DNA of 64,000 nucleotides from Arthrobacter sp. SLBN-122 (GTDB lineage Bacteria; Actinomycetota; Actinomycetes; Actinomycetales; Micrococcaceae). The stretch spans positions 2,604,001 through 2,668,000 of the forward strand of contig NZ_VFMS01000001.1 in the NCBI RefSeq assembly GCF_006715165.1, read 5' to 3'. Made by a program: the position numbers and the translations under genes. The notes beneath the pieces were generated by a model. The model had not been told where the DNA came from and ran no database searches. It saw only the letters and a program-made list of their open reading frames with translations. This document shows positions 27,840 through 37,099 of this stretch, in pieces (the stretch's first letter is position 1; every line of letters starts with the position of its first letter).

Positions 27840-29132
27840 ATGAATCACACAACTTCCGCTGCAGCGCCGCAGCGCACGGCCGCCCCCGCTCCGGGCGCAG
27901 GCCGTTCCGGGTTCCCCCGGCGTTCCGTGCTCGCCGTCCTGGTGTGCTGGCTGCTGGTCGTTTTCGACGGCTACGACCTGATCGTCTACGGCACCGTCCA
28001 GGGCTCGCTCATCAACGACACCGGCTGGGGCCTCACCAAGGCCACGGCCGGAACCATTGGGTCCATGGCCTTCGTCGGCATGATGATCGGGGCGGTCTTC
28101 GCCGGCCGCATGTCCGATACCTGGGGCCGGCGGCGCACCATTATCGGCTGCGCCGTCGTCTTCTCCGTCTTCACCATTCTCTGCGCGTTCGCGCCCAACG
28201 CGCCGGTCTTCGGCGGCCTTCGCCTGCTGGCCGGCATCGGACTGGGCGGCCTGGTGCCCTCAGCCAATGCCCTCGTGGCCGAACTGGTGCCGGAAAAATG
28301 GCGGTCCACCATCGCCACCCTGATGATGTCCGGCGTTCCCATCGGCGGCTCCCTCGCCGCACTGGTGGGTATCCCGCTGATTCCGGCCTTCGGCTGGCCC
28401 GTCATGTTCCTGGTCGCCGTCGTCGCCCTGGTGGTGGTGATCCCGTTGGGCCTTCGCTTCCTGCCGGAAACCCTGGCACCCAATCCTGGCGCAGAAGCCG
28501 GAGGCACAGCCAAGGCCTCAGTGGGATTCGGCTCGCTGCTGCGGGCGCCCTACCTTGGCATCAGTGTCCTGTTTGCCATCGGCACCCTGGTGACCCTGTT
28601 CGCTTGGTACGGGTTGGGCACCTGGCTGCCCAACCTCATGCAGCTGGCCGGCTACAACCTGGGCTCCGCCCTGACCTTCGCGCTGGCGCTCAACCTGGGT
28701 GCCGTTGCCGGTTCGGTGCTGACCGCATGGGCCGGCACCAGGTTCGGTCCCATCCCCACGGCCATCGCGGCAGCCGCCGTGGCCGCCGCCGCCCTGGTGG
28801 TCCTGGTGACCGGGCCGCCCGTCGCCGTCGTCTATTTTATGCTGGTGCTTGCCGGCGTCGGAACGCACGGCACCCAGTGCCTCATCATCTCCGCCGTGGC
28901 CAGCCACTATCCGGCGCACCTCCGCGGTACGGCACTGGGCTGGGCGCTTGGCGTGGGCCGGATCGGCGCCGTGGCCGCACCGCAGGCCGGCGGGCTCCTG
29001 CTCGCTGCGGGCCTGGGCGTCAATTCAAACTTCCTGGCGTTTGCCGGAGCAGCGGCCGCGGCAGCAGTCCTGATCGCGGCAGTCGGCATCAAAATCAAGA
29101 AATCAACAGCAGTAGGAGTTTCCAATGTCTAA
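27840..29132 (+). CDS. MFS aromatic-acid:H+ symporter, likely gentisate or 3-hydroxybenzoate uptake
   Basis: Inner-membrane transporter of 430 residues and 12 expected helices. The aromatic acid/H+ symporter mark DGYD is present in helix 1 (VVFDGYDLIVYG), and the loop 2-3 motif reads GRMSDTWGRRRT. Context indicates 3-hydroxybenzoate or gentisate as cargo, as with GenK of Corynebacterium. ATG 27840 is preceded only by a weak GTGGG site. The last 8 nt overlap the hydroxylase gene. Confidence 0.9.
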   Translation: MNHTTSAAAPQRTAAPAPGAGRSGFPRRSVLAVLVCWLLVVFDGYDLIVYGTVQGSLINDTGWGLTKATAGTIGSMAFVGMMIGAVFAGRMSDTWGRRRTIIGCAVVFSVFTILCAFAPNAPVFGGLRLLAGIGLGGLVPSANALVAELVPEKWRSTIATLMMSGVPIGGSLAALVGIPLIPAFGWPVMFLVAVVALVVVIPLGLRFLPETLAPNPGAEAGGTAKASVGFGSLLRAPYLGISVLFAIGTLVTLFAWYGLGTWLPNLMQLAGYNLGSALTFALALNLGAVAGSVLTAWAGTRFGPIPTAIAAAAVAAAALVVLVTGPPVAVVYFMLVLAGVGTHGTQCLIISAVASHYPAHLRGTALGWALGVGRIGAVAAPQAGGLLLAAGLGVNSNFLAFAGAAAAAAVLIAAVGIKIKKSTAVGVSNV

Positions 29133-30372
29133 CGTCAAAGAGTCCACCGACGTCCTCGTGGTGGGCGGCGGCATGGCCGGACTTGCCGGAGCCCTGGCGC
29201 TCCGCGAAAACGGCGCCGACGTCACCTTGGTCGAAGTGGCGCCGGCCTTCGGTGAAGTGGGTGCCGGCCTGCAGATGGCCCCCAACGCTTCCCGCGTCCT
29301 CAAGCGCTGGGGCCTGCTTGAGAAGGCACTGGAAATCGGCGTCCAGCCCAAGCACCTGGTGTTCCGTGACGCTGTCACCGGCGAGGAACTGACCCGCCAG
29401 ACCCTGGGCGGGGAGTTCGAGGAACGCTACGGCGCCCCCTATGTGGTCATCCACCGCAGCGACCTGCATCGGATCCTGCTGGAGGCCTGCCAGGAAGCCG
29501 GCGTCACGCTGGTGAACGACGTCCTGATGCAGAAGGTGGAAACCGACGGCGACCGGGCCCGCGCCTACACCGCCAAGGGTGAGGTCTTCGAAGCCGACGC
29601 CATCCTGGCGGCCGACGGCCTGAAGTCCACCCTCCGTGGCACAGTTGCCAACGACGGTCCGGTCAACTCCGCCTACGTGGCGTACCGCGGCACCGTGCCC
29701 ATCACGGAGGAGACCCCCGCGGCTGACCTGGAAGACGTGATCGTCTACCTCGGCCCGAACTGCCACCTGGTCCAGTACCCGCTCCGCAAAGGCCAGCTGC
29801 TCAACACCGTGGCAGTGTTCAAGTCCCCGTCGTTCGAACGCGGCGAAGAGCAGTACGGCGGCGTGGACGAACTCCAGGCGGCTTACAAGGACTGCGTCCC
29901 CGCCGTGCAGGAAGCCCTGAAGAACCTGGCCACGGGCATCCGCTGGCCCATGTATGACCGCAACCCCATCGGGAACTGGGTTTCCGGCCGCATGGCCCTG
30001 ATCGGCGACGCGGCCCACCCCATGCTGCAGTACCTGGCCCAAGGGGCCTGCCAGGCCTTGGAGGACGCCGCGGTGCTCCAGGACGTGGCGCGCAACAACG
30101 TCTTCACCCCCGAGGGGATCGACGCCGGCGCCTGGGAGGCGGCCTTCCGAGAGTTCAATGAAGCCCGTGCCGCCCGCACGGCCCGCGTGCAGCGGACCGC
30201 CCGGATCTGGGGCGAGTCCTGGCACGTGGACGGCGTGGCCCGCGTCCTGCGGAACATGCTGTTCAAGAGCCGCGGTGACAACAACTTCCAGTACAACGAC
30301 TGGCTGTACGGCCGCAACGAGCCCGGCGTTCCGGCAGAGGTTCCGGCCGGGGCCAAGCTGGTGGAAGCCTAA
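29125..30372 (+). CDS. FAD-dependent 3-hydroxybenzoate 6-hydroxylase (salicylate-hydroxylase-like)
   Basis: Flavoprotein monooxygenase of 415 residues that would make gentisate from 3-hydroxybenzoate using NADH and O2. FAD motifs are VVGGGMAGLAGA at the N-terminus and LIGDAAHPMLQYLAQGACQ near 290. The length and the combination with gentisate genes fit 3-hydroxybenzoate 6-hydroxylase; salicylate 1-hydroxylase would lead to catechol, which this locus cannot use. TAGGAG precedes the ATG. Confidence 0.88.
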   Translation: MSNVKESTDVLVVGGGMAGLAGALALRENGADVTLVEVAPAFGEVGAGLQMAPNASRVLKRWGLLEKALEIGVQPKHLVFRDAVTGEELTRQTLGGEFEERYGAPYVVIHRSDLHRILLEACQEAGVTLVNDVLMQKVETDGDRARAYTAKGEVFEADAILAADGLKSTLRGTVANDGPVNSAYVAYRGTVPITEETPAADLEDVIVYLGPNCHLVQYPLRKGQLLNTVAVFKSPSFERGEEQYGGVDELQAAYKDCVPAVQEALKNLATGIRWPMYDRNPIGNWVSGRMALIGDAAHPMLQYLAQGACQALEDAAVLQDVARNNVFTPEGIDAGAWEAAFREFNEARAARTARVQRTARIWGESWHVDGVARVLRNMLFKSRGDNNFQYNDWLYGRNEPGVPAEVPAGAKLVEA

Positions 30373-30382
30373 GCACCGCTTT

Positions 30383-30437
30383 CCAAAGGCGGGCGTACGA
30401 CGGCGGGTGGCTCCCGCCGTCGTACGCCCGCCTTTGG
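30383..30437. terminator. Very long bidirectional hairpin terminator
   Basis: A perfect 25-bp inverted repeat (30383-30407 with 30413-30437) with a 5-nt loop. The outer bases give AAAGG/CCTTT, so either strand ends in a short T-run. It closes the hydroxylase operon and possibly lacI from the other side. Confidence 0.9.
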
Positions 30438-30461
30438 TCTGGGCTGCCTAACACAATCCAT

Positions 30462-30509
30462 TGCTCCGTATCCGTCCTTTTGACGCCTGAAAACGGCAGA
30501 TACGGAGCA
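30462..30509. repeat. Inverted repeat TGCTCCGTATC / GATACGGAGCA
   Basis: Two 11-bp arms (30462-30472 and 30499-30509) enclose 26 nt that also contain a short CCGT/ACGG pair. It is AT-richer than its surroundings and lies in the 82-nt gap after the long terminator and before the end of lacI. It may end lacI transcription or be a REP-like element. No protein is encoded. Confidence 0.6.
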
Positions 30510-30519
30510 TTCGATTCCT

Positions 30520-31611
30520 CTAGTGGGGCGCGGGGCCGGTGGACTCACGGATGGTCAGGTGGGTGGGCATGACGGCCAGCTGGCGGCTGGCGCTTCCCGA
30601 CAGCGGGTTGAGCTGGGCCAGCAGCATGGACACCGCCACCCTCCCGGCCTGTTCAATGGGGCTGGAGATGGTGGTCAGGGGCGGGTTGCAGAAGTCGGCG
30701 CCGAAGATGTCGTCCGATCCGATGATGCTGATGTCTGCTGGCACCCGGATGCCGCGCGCCTGCAGGCGCTGGAGCATTCCGATAGCCAGCAGGTCGTTGA
30801 AGACGATGCAGGCCGTGGCCCCCGTCCTGACCGCCGCGTCCGCCGCGGCGGCCCCTGAGGTCGTCTTCGGGGTGTAGGGGCCGATCCGGTGGACCTCCAT
30901 GCCCCGCCTTGTGGCGTCTTCCTCGAAGACCTTCCATCGCGCCTGGTTTGACCATGACGTGGGCGGCCCGGCGACATAGCAGACTCTGTGGTGGCCCAGG
31001 GAGGCCAGGTGCTCCAGGGCCTGGATGATGGCGGACGGCGTATCGATCATCACCGTGGGGGCGCTGGTGGAGGCCCGGTTGAAGGTGACCAGGGGCTGGG
31101 TCCGGGAGACCTCTGCCAGTTGGGCGTCCGTCAGGCGCGAGGCGGCAAGGATGAAGCCGTCCGCGGATTTGCGCATCTTGTGCAGCGCATCCAGTTCCAT
31201 CTCGCTTGATTCCTCGGTGTCCACCAGGAGCTGGGTCACGCCAGCGGCCTTGAGCTGGTGCTGGGTGCCGCGGATGATGTCGAAGTAGAACGGGTTGGTG
31301 ATGTCAGGCACCAGCACGGCTACTGCGTTGGTCCGGCCGGAACTGAGCCCGCGCGCCTGCGAACTTGGCACGTAGTTCAGTTCCGCTGCCGCCTCTTCAA
31401 TGCGGACGCGCGTGCGGGGATTGACCCGGTCCGGTCGGGCAAGGGCCCGTGACACGGTGGACGTTGCCACCCCGGCCAGTTCGGCAACGTCGCGGATGGT
31501 GGGCGGGCGGTCCCGCCGGGCATCCCTTTTGGGCGCGTCCTGGGCGGTGTCTGTAGTCCCTGAATCAGCCACGGCAGTGGGCCTTTCCTTGCTGGCTGGA
31601 CGAACCGCCAT
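30520..31611 (-). CDS. LacI-family repressor of the uronate/oligosaccharide operon
   Basis: Protein of 363 residues. The helix-turn-helix TIRDVAELAGVATSTVSRAL begins near residue 38, after a polar extension of about 35 residues. A periplasmic-binding-like effector domain follows (AVLVPDITNPFYFDIIRG, GSDDIFGADFCNPPLTTI). It is divergent from the ABC operon, and the shared gap holds a LacI-type operator. The inducer is probably the sugar carried by that operon. AGGAAA precedes the start. Confidence 0.92.
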   Translation of the reverse strand: MAVRPASKERPTAVADSGTTDTAQDAPKRDARRDRPPTIRDVAELAGVATSTVSRALARPDRVNPRTRVRIEEAAAELNYVPSSQARGLSSGRTNAVAVLVPDITNPFYFDIIRGTQHQLKAAGVTQLLVDTEESSEMELDALHKMRKSADGFILAASRLTDAQLAEVSRTQPLVTFNRASTSAPTVMIDTPSAIIQALEHLASLGHHRVCYVAGPPTSWSNQARWKVFEEDATRRGMEVHRIGPYTPKTTSGAAAADAAVRTGATACIVFNDLLAIGMLQRLQARGIRVPADISIIGSDDIFGADFCNPPLTTISSPIEQAGRVAVSMLLAQLNPLSGSASRQLAVMPTHLTIRESTGPAPH

Positions 31612-31665
31612 CCCCAGTTTCCTGCCGGCGTGCCCTGTCTTTTACTGCATCCATCTGAGCACTTA

Positions 31666-31702
31666 TGGCAACTTTTGGCAACCGCTTGCCACGTGCTTGC
31701 CA
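31666..31702. promoter_or_regulatory. LacI operator TGGCAA-N4-TTGCCA with flanking half-sites
   Basis: The central palindrome TGGCAACCGCTTGCCA is at 31676-31691. Further half-sites are TGGCAA at 31666-31671 and TTGCCA at 31697-31702, giving a nested, nearly symmetrical array. It lies 55 bp from lacI and about 90 bp from the substrate-binding-protein gene, so it can serve both. Confidence 0.85.
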
Positions 31703-31789
31703 TCTTCCTAGACTGGCTTTCGAGTCGCCTGCAGTGATTTCCGCCACAGGACGGATGTGGCCATGTGGGTGTCCTAGAGGAGAAAAACA

Positions 31790-33151
31790 ATGAGGTTTAA
31801 ATCGACTACTGGGCTTGCGGCGATTGTTACGGCTGCAGCACTCGCCCTGACCGCTTGCGGTTCAGGTTCCGGGGATGGCGGGGGAGGTTCCACGAATGCG
31901 GACGGCAAAGTGGACGGGACGGGCAAAACGCTCAACGTCCTGGTAGGCGTCCTTCCCCAGTACCCCGAACAGCAGAAGCAGTGGCAGAGCGATATCGCTG
32001 CCAAGTTCAAGGCTGAAACCGGGGCCGACGTGAAGTTCGAAACCTTCGCTTCGGCCAATGATGAACTCACGCGAATCCAGACCTCCGTGGTCTCCGGGCA
32101 GGGGCCGGACGTCTACGGACTGGGCACCACGTTCACCCCCACCGCGTACGCCACCAAGGCATTCGTCACCCTCTCGGATGACGACTGGAAGAAGGTTGGC
32201 GGCAAGGACCGCTTCAACCAGGCTGCACTCGGTATTTCCGGACCGGACAAGGACCACTTGGCCGGCATCCCCTTCGTCAGCCGTCCGTTCGTCATGGCGT
32301 ACAACAAGGACCTCCTCGCCGCCGCAGGCATCGACAAGCCCGCAACCAGCTGGGACGAACTTGCCGCCCAGGCCAAGAAGATGACCAAGGACGGCACCTA
32401 TGGCATCGCTACCGGCTACAAGGACAACTTCGATCCCTGGAAGTTCATCTGGGCCATGTCCGTCCAGGCAGGCAACCCGTTGGTGGACGGCAACAAGCTG
32501 AAGATGGACGACCCCGCCGTCAAGAAGGCCTACGAGACCTACTTCGGCTGGCTGACCAACGACAAGGTGGTTGACCCCGCTGCAGTGGGCTGGAGCAACA
32601 GCAACGCCGTGGCGGCCTTCGCCAGCGGCAAGGCCGGCTACCTGATGATGACCACGTCCAGCTCCATCCCAACCCTGGACAAATCGGAAGTTGCCGGCAA
32701 GTACCAATACACCCTGATGCCCACCATCGCGCCAGGTGAGACGCAATCCAAGTCCGACGGCGACGCCGCCAGCATCCTTTCAGGCGACAACCTGGTGGTG
32801 GCTGACTACTCCAAGCAGAAGGACCTGGCATTCGCCTACATCAAGCTGATTACTTCCAAGGACGAGCAGCTGAACTACCAGAAGACCTTCGGTGATTTCC
32901 CGGCCAACGCCGAGGCCCTCGCCACCCTCACTGACGCCAAGCTCAAGCCGCTCGCTGAGGCTGCCGCAAAGTCCAAGGCCACCCCCTTCACCGGTGCCTG
33001 GGGCGACATCCAGCTCGCCCTGCTCAACGTCACCGTCCAGTCCGTCCCGGACCTGGCCGCCGGCAAGGTGGACGAGGCCGCCCTCGAACAAAGGATCAAG
33101 GACGCCCAGAACAAGGGCCAGGCTTCCCTGGACCGGGCCTCCAAAGGATAG
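31790..33151 (+). CDS. ABC carbohydrate transporter, substrate-binding lipoprotein
   Basis: Extracellular lipoprotein of 453 residues from the sugar-binding SBP family 1. The signal peptide ends in the lipobox LTAC (Cys 23), followed by a Gly/Ser linker. The body has typical features such as ETGADVKFETFASANDELTR, PFVSRPFVMAYNKDLLAAAG and MMTTSSSIPTL. AGAGGAG precedes ATG 31790. It is the first gene of a ten-gene operon; the operon content suggests a uronide or oligosaccharide cargo. Confidence 0.93.
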   Translation: MRFKSTTGLAAIVTAAALALTACGSGSGDGGGGSTNADGKVDGTGKTLNVLVGVLPQYPEQQKQWQSDIAAKFKAETGADVKFETFASANDELTRIQTSVVSGQGPDVYGLGTTFTPTAYATKAFVTLSDDDWKKVGGKDRFNQAALGISGPDKDHLAGIPFVSRPFVMAYNKDLLAAAGIDKPATSWDELAAQAKKMTKDGTYGIATGYKDNFDPWKFIWAMSVQAGNPLVDGNKLKMDDPAVKKAYETYFGWLTNDKVVDPAAVGWSNSNAVAAFASGKAGYLMMTTSSSIPTLDKSEVAGKYQYTLMPTIAPGETQSKSDGDAASILSGDNLVVADYSKQKDLAFAYIKLITSKDEQLNYQKTFGDFPANAEALATLTDAKLKPLAEAAAKSKATPFTGAWGDIQLALLNVTVQSVPDLAAGKVDEAALEQRIKDAQNKGQASLDRASKG

Positions 33152-33156
33152 TTCCG

Positions 33157-34167
33157 ATGTCAACTGACGCCTCTCATGAAGTCCGGCCTGCGGCGGATTC
33201 CGCCGCAGGCCGGGCGGCCCGGACTGCCGATGCAGCCGGCCATAGCCCCGAGCACCACGGCGGTCCCCGCCGCAAAGGCCTGAGCGAACGCAACCGGCCG
33301 CTGTGGATGCTCATCCCCGGCGGGGCCCTGATGATCATCATCATCGTGGTCCCGCTCCTGCTGGGCATCTACATGTCCGCCCTGAACCTGGACCAGTACA
33401 CGCTGCGGAAATGGATCAGCGCACCATTCATCGGAGTGGAAAACTTCGTTGAAGCCGTCACCAGTTCGCCGTTGCTGCACGCAGTATGGCTCAGTGTCAG
33501 CTACTCGCTCCTGGCCATGGTGGTGACGCTGCCGCTGGGCATCGCTGCCGCCATCGCAACCCAGAACGCCTTCAAGGGCCGCGCCGTCATCCGGTCGGTC
33601 TTCCTGATCCCCTACGTCCTCCCGTCCTTCGTGGTGGCCACCGTCTGGCGGACCATCCTCCAGCCGGGCGGCATTATGGACGAGGCCCTGGGAACCGTGG
33701 GAATCAATGTTGGGCTGTGGCTGAACGGGCCGCAGACCTTCTGGACGCTGGTCCTGGTCCAGATCTGGGCGTCCTGGCCGTTCATCTACCTGCTGGCGCT
33801 GTCCGGCCTGCAGTCCGTTGACCATGAGGTGCATGAGGCCTCGGCCCTGGACGGCGCGCTGTGGTGGAACAAGCTGCGTTACGTGGTGTTCCCCTACCTG
33901 AAGGGCCCGCTGGCGCTGGCCTTCCTGATCGGGATGCTGCACCACATCAACAACTTCACCCTCCCGTACGTGCTGTTCGGCGTTCCGGCGCCGGCCGACG
34001 TCGAGGTCCTGCCCATCCTGACCTACGTCACCAGCTTCCAGAGCTTCCGGTTTGGCCTGAGCGCCGCGATGGCCTTCATCTCCCTGGTGCTCATCGCCAT
34101 CCCGCTGTTCGTCTACCTGCGTGCCGTCAAGCTTGACGACGCCGAAACACCAGGAGGCAAGAAATGA
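33157..34167 (+). CDS. ABC sugar transporter permease (MalF-like)
   Basis: Membrane protein of 336 residues with a cytoplasmic, polar N-terminus of about 50 residues and six expected helices. The EAA loop that contacts the ATPase is EASALDGALWWNKLRYVVFP. It starts 5 nt after the binding-protein gene and overlaps the second permease by 4 nt. No ATPase gene is in the operon, so a shared MsiK-type ATPase elsewhere is likely. Confidence 0.93.
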   Translation: MSTDASHEVRPAADSAAGRAARTADAAGHSPEHHGGPRRKGLSERNRPLWMLIPGGALMIIIIVVPLLLGIYMSALNLDQYTLRKWISAPFIGVENFVEAVTSSPLLHAVWLSVSYSLLAMVVTLPLGIAAAIATQNAFKGRAVIRSVFLIPYVLPSFVVATVWRTILQPGGIMDEALGTVGINVGLWLNGPQTFWTLVLVQIWASWPFIYLLALSGLQSVDHEVHEASALDGALWWNKLRYVVFPYLKGPLALAFLIGMLHHINNFTLPYVLFGVPAPADVEVLPILTYVTSFQSFRFGLSAAMAFISLVLIAIPLFVYLRAVKLDDAETPGGKK

Positions 34168-35087
34168 CCACCACGACAGCCACACGGCAGAGTGCGGCCA
34201 CGGCCCACGTCGACCGTCCCGGCTCGCACCGGCAACACGAGGTCCTGCGCCTTCTTCCCACCCCTTTGCTGATCTTCGTCCTGGTCTTCCTGGGCGCCCT
34301 TGTCCTGACTCCTGTGCTGTATATCTTCCTGGCCTCGGTGAACTCGGACATCGGCGTGGCCAACGGGGAGTTCTGGCCGTCCACGGTCACGCTCGAGAAC
34401 TACTCGAAGATCTGGACCAGCGTGGGCCTGGCCACCGGCCTGACCAACAGCGTCCTGGTGGCCGGGGCAACCGCGGTGGTTTCGGCGGCGATGTCCATCT
34501 CCACGGCGTTCGTCCTGGTCCGCTACAGCTTCCGCGGACGGCTGACCATCCTCCGCGGACTGCTGGCACTGCAGTCCGTCCCCGGCACCCTCATGGTGCT
34601 GCCGGTCTTCGTCCTGTTTTCCTCGGCCTCGACCTATCTGGGAATCCAGGTCATTGGGACCCAGTGGGGCCTGTTCGTCACTTACCTGACGTTCGCCATG
34701 CCGTTCTCCACGTGGGTGATGGTCACCTACCTCCGCGGGCTCCCCAAGGAGCTTGAAGAGGCAGCAAGGATCGACGGCGCGTCCCACCTTGGCGTGCTGT
34801 TCCGGATCATCCTGCCGCTGAGCTGGCCCGGCATCGTTGTTTCCGGCATCTTCGCCTTCCTGCTTGGCTGGAACGACGTGCTGTTCGCCTCGGTGATGAC
34901 GCGTCCGGAAAGCCAGACCGCCGCCGTCGCGCTTCAAATCTTCGGCGCTTCCCAGGAAGGCGGCGCCATTCCCTACTACGGCCAGATGATGGCGGCGGCG
35001 CTGGTGTGTGCCGCTCCCGTGGTCATTCTTTACCTGATTTTCCAGCGTTACCTAGTAGGCGGGCTGACCGCCGGAGGAGTTAAATAA
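34164..35087 (+). CDS. ABC sugar transporter permease (MalG-like)
   Basis: Membrane protein of 307 residues with six expected helices. The EAA loop is EAARIDGASHLGVLFRIILP. GGAGG lies before the ATG and the start overlaps the first permease stop (ATGA). It pairs with the preceding permease for import. The C-terminal GGLTAGGVK tail is typical of this subfamily. Confidence 0.93.
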   Translation: MTTTTATRQSAATAHVDRPGSHRQHEVLRLLPTPLLIFVLVFLGALVLTPVLYIFLASVNSDIGVANGEFWPSTVTLENYSKIWTSVGLATGLTNSVLVAGATAVVSAAMSISTAFVLVRYSFRGRLTILRGLLALQSVPGTLMVLPVFVLFSSASTYLGIQVIGTQWGLFVTYLTFAMPFSTWVMVTYLRGLPKELEEAARIDGASHLGVLFRIILPLSWPGIVVSGIFAFLLGWNDVLFASVMTRPESQTAAVALQIFGASQEGGAIPYYGQMMAAALVCAAPVVILYLIFQRYLVGGLTAGGVK

Positions 35088-35089
35088 CC

Positions 35090-35938
35090 ATGGTTTCGAC
35101 CAACCAGGTCACCTGGCAGCTGTCAGGCTTTGGCGACGAGATCGACGACGACCCAGCGGTCCAGATCGCAGTGCTGCAGGCGCTCGGCGCCAACCACATC
35201 GAAGTCCGCAGCGCCTGGGGCACCAACATCGTGGACCTCAGCGATGAGCAGTTGCAGGCATTGGCGTCACTGCTGAACGAGAAGGGCATGAAGGCCTCAG
35301 CCATCGCTTCCCCCATCGGGAAGGTGGACGTCAGCCTTCCCGTGGAACACGAGGTTGAGCGGCTGCGCCGGGCGGTCAACGCCGCCAAGGTGCTGGACGC
35401 CAGGTACATCCGCATCTTCTCCTTTTACTACGGCGAGTCCGTGCAGGTGGACAGCATCCGCGACGCCGTCATGGAACGGATGCGGGCGCTCGCCGACGTG
35501 GCGGAGGAAGCCGGCGTGATCCTGCTGCACGAGAACGAGAAGGACATCTTCGGCGACGTTCCCGATCGCGTCCTGGACATCATCGAGACCGTCAACTCGC
35601 CGTCGCTGAAGGTGGCGTGGGATGCCGCGAACTTCGTCCAGGTGGGAGTCAAGCCCTTTGACGAGGGGTACGCGAAGCTGCGTCCGCACCTGGAGTACCT
35701 GCAGGTCAAGGACGCCTTGTTCGAAAACGGCCACGTGGTGCCGGCCGGGGAAGGGGACGGGGACGTGCTCCGCACCGTGGAGGCCCTCAAAGCCGACGGC
35801 TACCAGGGCTTCGCCTCCCTGGAGCCGCACCTCGCCGGCGCCCACGGCCTGGGCGGCTTCTCCGGCCCCACCGCCTTCGGCATTGCAGCACGCGCCTTCG
35901 CAAAAGTCACAGCAGAAGCAGGAGTCCAGACCGCATGA
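35090..35938 (+). CDS. Sugar phosphate isomerase/epimerase-like TIM-barrel protein (first copy)
   Basis: Protein of 282 residues with the AP-endonuclease-2/xylose-isomerase-like TIM barrel. Likely metal ligands are in LLHENEKDIFGD, VAWDAANFVQVG and QVKDALFENG, and the Glu of FASLEPHL. The reaction is unknown. It begins 2 nt after the permease and overlaps the oxidoreductase by 4 nt. Pairing of such barrels with Gfo/Idh proteins is known in inositol and 3-keto-glycoside metabolism. Confidence 0.85.
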   Translation: MVSTNQVTWQLSGFGDEIDDDPAVQIAVLQALGANHIEVRSAWGTNIVDLSDEQLQALASLLNEKGMKASAIASPIGKVDVSLPVEHEVERLRRAVNAAKVLDARYIRIFSFYYGESVQVDSIRDAVMERMRALADVAEEAGVILLHENEKDIFGDVPDRVLDIIETVNSPSLKVAWDAANFVQVGVKPFDEGYAKLRPHLEYLQVKDALFENGHVVPAGEGDGDVLRTVEALKADGYQGFASLEPHLAGAHGLGGFSGPTAFGIAARAFAKVTAEAGVQTA

Positions 35939-37095
35939 GCACCTTGAACGTAGCCATCACCGGGTGCGGCGTCATTGGCCGCACCCACGCCGTAGCCCTC
36001 CGCGAGTTCCCGGACGTACGCATCGTGGCGCTGGTGGACGCCATTCCCGAGGCGGCCGAAGCGCTCGCCGGGTTCATAGAGAAACAGGGCGGGCAGCGGC
36101 CGCCGCAGTACAGCACGCTGGCGGACGCCTTCGCGGCGGAGGACATCGACCTCGTGGCGCTGGCAACGCCCAGCGGCCTGCACATCCAGCAGGGTCTGGA
36201 AGTCCTGGCCGCCGGCAAGCACGTGGTCATTGAAAAGCCCTTGGACGTTGACCTCACGCGGGCCCAGGAAATCGAAGCCGCGGCAAAGGAAGCCGCTGGC
36301 AAGGGGATCGTGGCCTCCGTTATCAGCCAGCACCGGTTTGACCAGTCAAGCGTGGCCGTTGCCGATGCCATCGCGAAGGGCCGCTTCGGCAGGCTGACGT
36401 CTGCCATCGCTTCCGTGGCCTGGTGGCGCAGCCAGGGGTACTACGACTCCGGCGACTGGCGCGGCACGTGGGCCATGGACGGCGGCGGTGCCCTGATGAA
36501 CCAGGGTGTCCACACAGTGGACCTGCTGCTGTGGTTCATGGGGCGTCCCGTGGAGATCCACGCCCACACCGCCAGGCTGGCCCACGAACGGATCGAGGTG
36601 GAAGACACCGCCGTTGCCACCGTCACCTTCGAAAACGGGGGCCTGGCCGTGCTGCACGCCACCACTGCCGCCTACCCCGGTCTGACCGTCCGTGTGCAGC
36701 TCATGGGATCCGAAGGATCAGCCGTGGTGGACAACGACCGGTTGCAGTACTTCCACAGCAAGGACGCCGGCGGCGAATCCGCGGACATGGGCCTCCAGGG
36801 CGGGGGCAACCAGGCCGAGGAAGAACTGGCCAAGTACCCCGAGGAGGACTACAAAGCCGCCGACCCCACCACGTACCCCGCGGGGCACGTCCGGCAGTAC
36901 CGGGACATCCTGGCCGCCATCGCAGCAGGGCGGCAGCCCGGTGTCACGGTCAGTGACGCCGTCAACGCGCTCGCCGCCGTGCGTTCCGTCTACGTATCCG
37001 CCACCCTCGGCCAGCCCGTCCTTTTCGACGACGTCCTGGCGGGCAAGTACAACGACCTCGAAGTCCGCACCGGAACCGCGGCAGAAAGCGCCTGA
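35935..37095 (+). CDS. Gfo/Idh/MocA-family NAD(P)-dependent sugar oxidoreductase
   Basis: Protein of 386 residues. The Rossmann motif is GCGVIGRTHA near residue 10, the active-site-region motif is IEKPLDVDL near 98, and a C-terminal beta-sheet domain follows (GGALMNQGVHTVDLLLWFMG). These enzymes oxidise or reduce a sugar ring or open-chain hydroxyl. The start overlaps the first barrel gene (ATGA), and a second barrel gene follows 4 nt later. The substrate is not predictable. Confidence 0.9.
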   Translation: MSTLNVAITGCGVIGRTHAVALREFPDVRIVALVDAIPEAAEALAGFIEKQGGQRPPQYSTLADAFAAEDIDLVALATPSGLHIQQGLEVLAAGKHVVIEKPLDVDLTRAQEIEAAAKEAAGKGIVASVISQHRFDQSSVAVADAIAKGRFGRLTSAIASVAWWRSQGYYDSGDWRGTWAMDGGGALMNQGVHTVDLLLWFMGRPVEIHAHTARLAHERIEVEDTAVATVTFENGGLAVLHATTAAYPGLTVRVQLMGSEGSAVVDNDRLQYFHSKDAGGESADMGLQGGGNQAEEELAKYPEEDYKAADPTTYPAGHVRQYRDILAAIAAGRQPGVTVSDAVNALAAVRSVYVSATLGQPVLFDDVLAGKYNDLEVRTGTAAESA

Positions 37096-37099
37096 GGCT

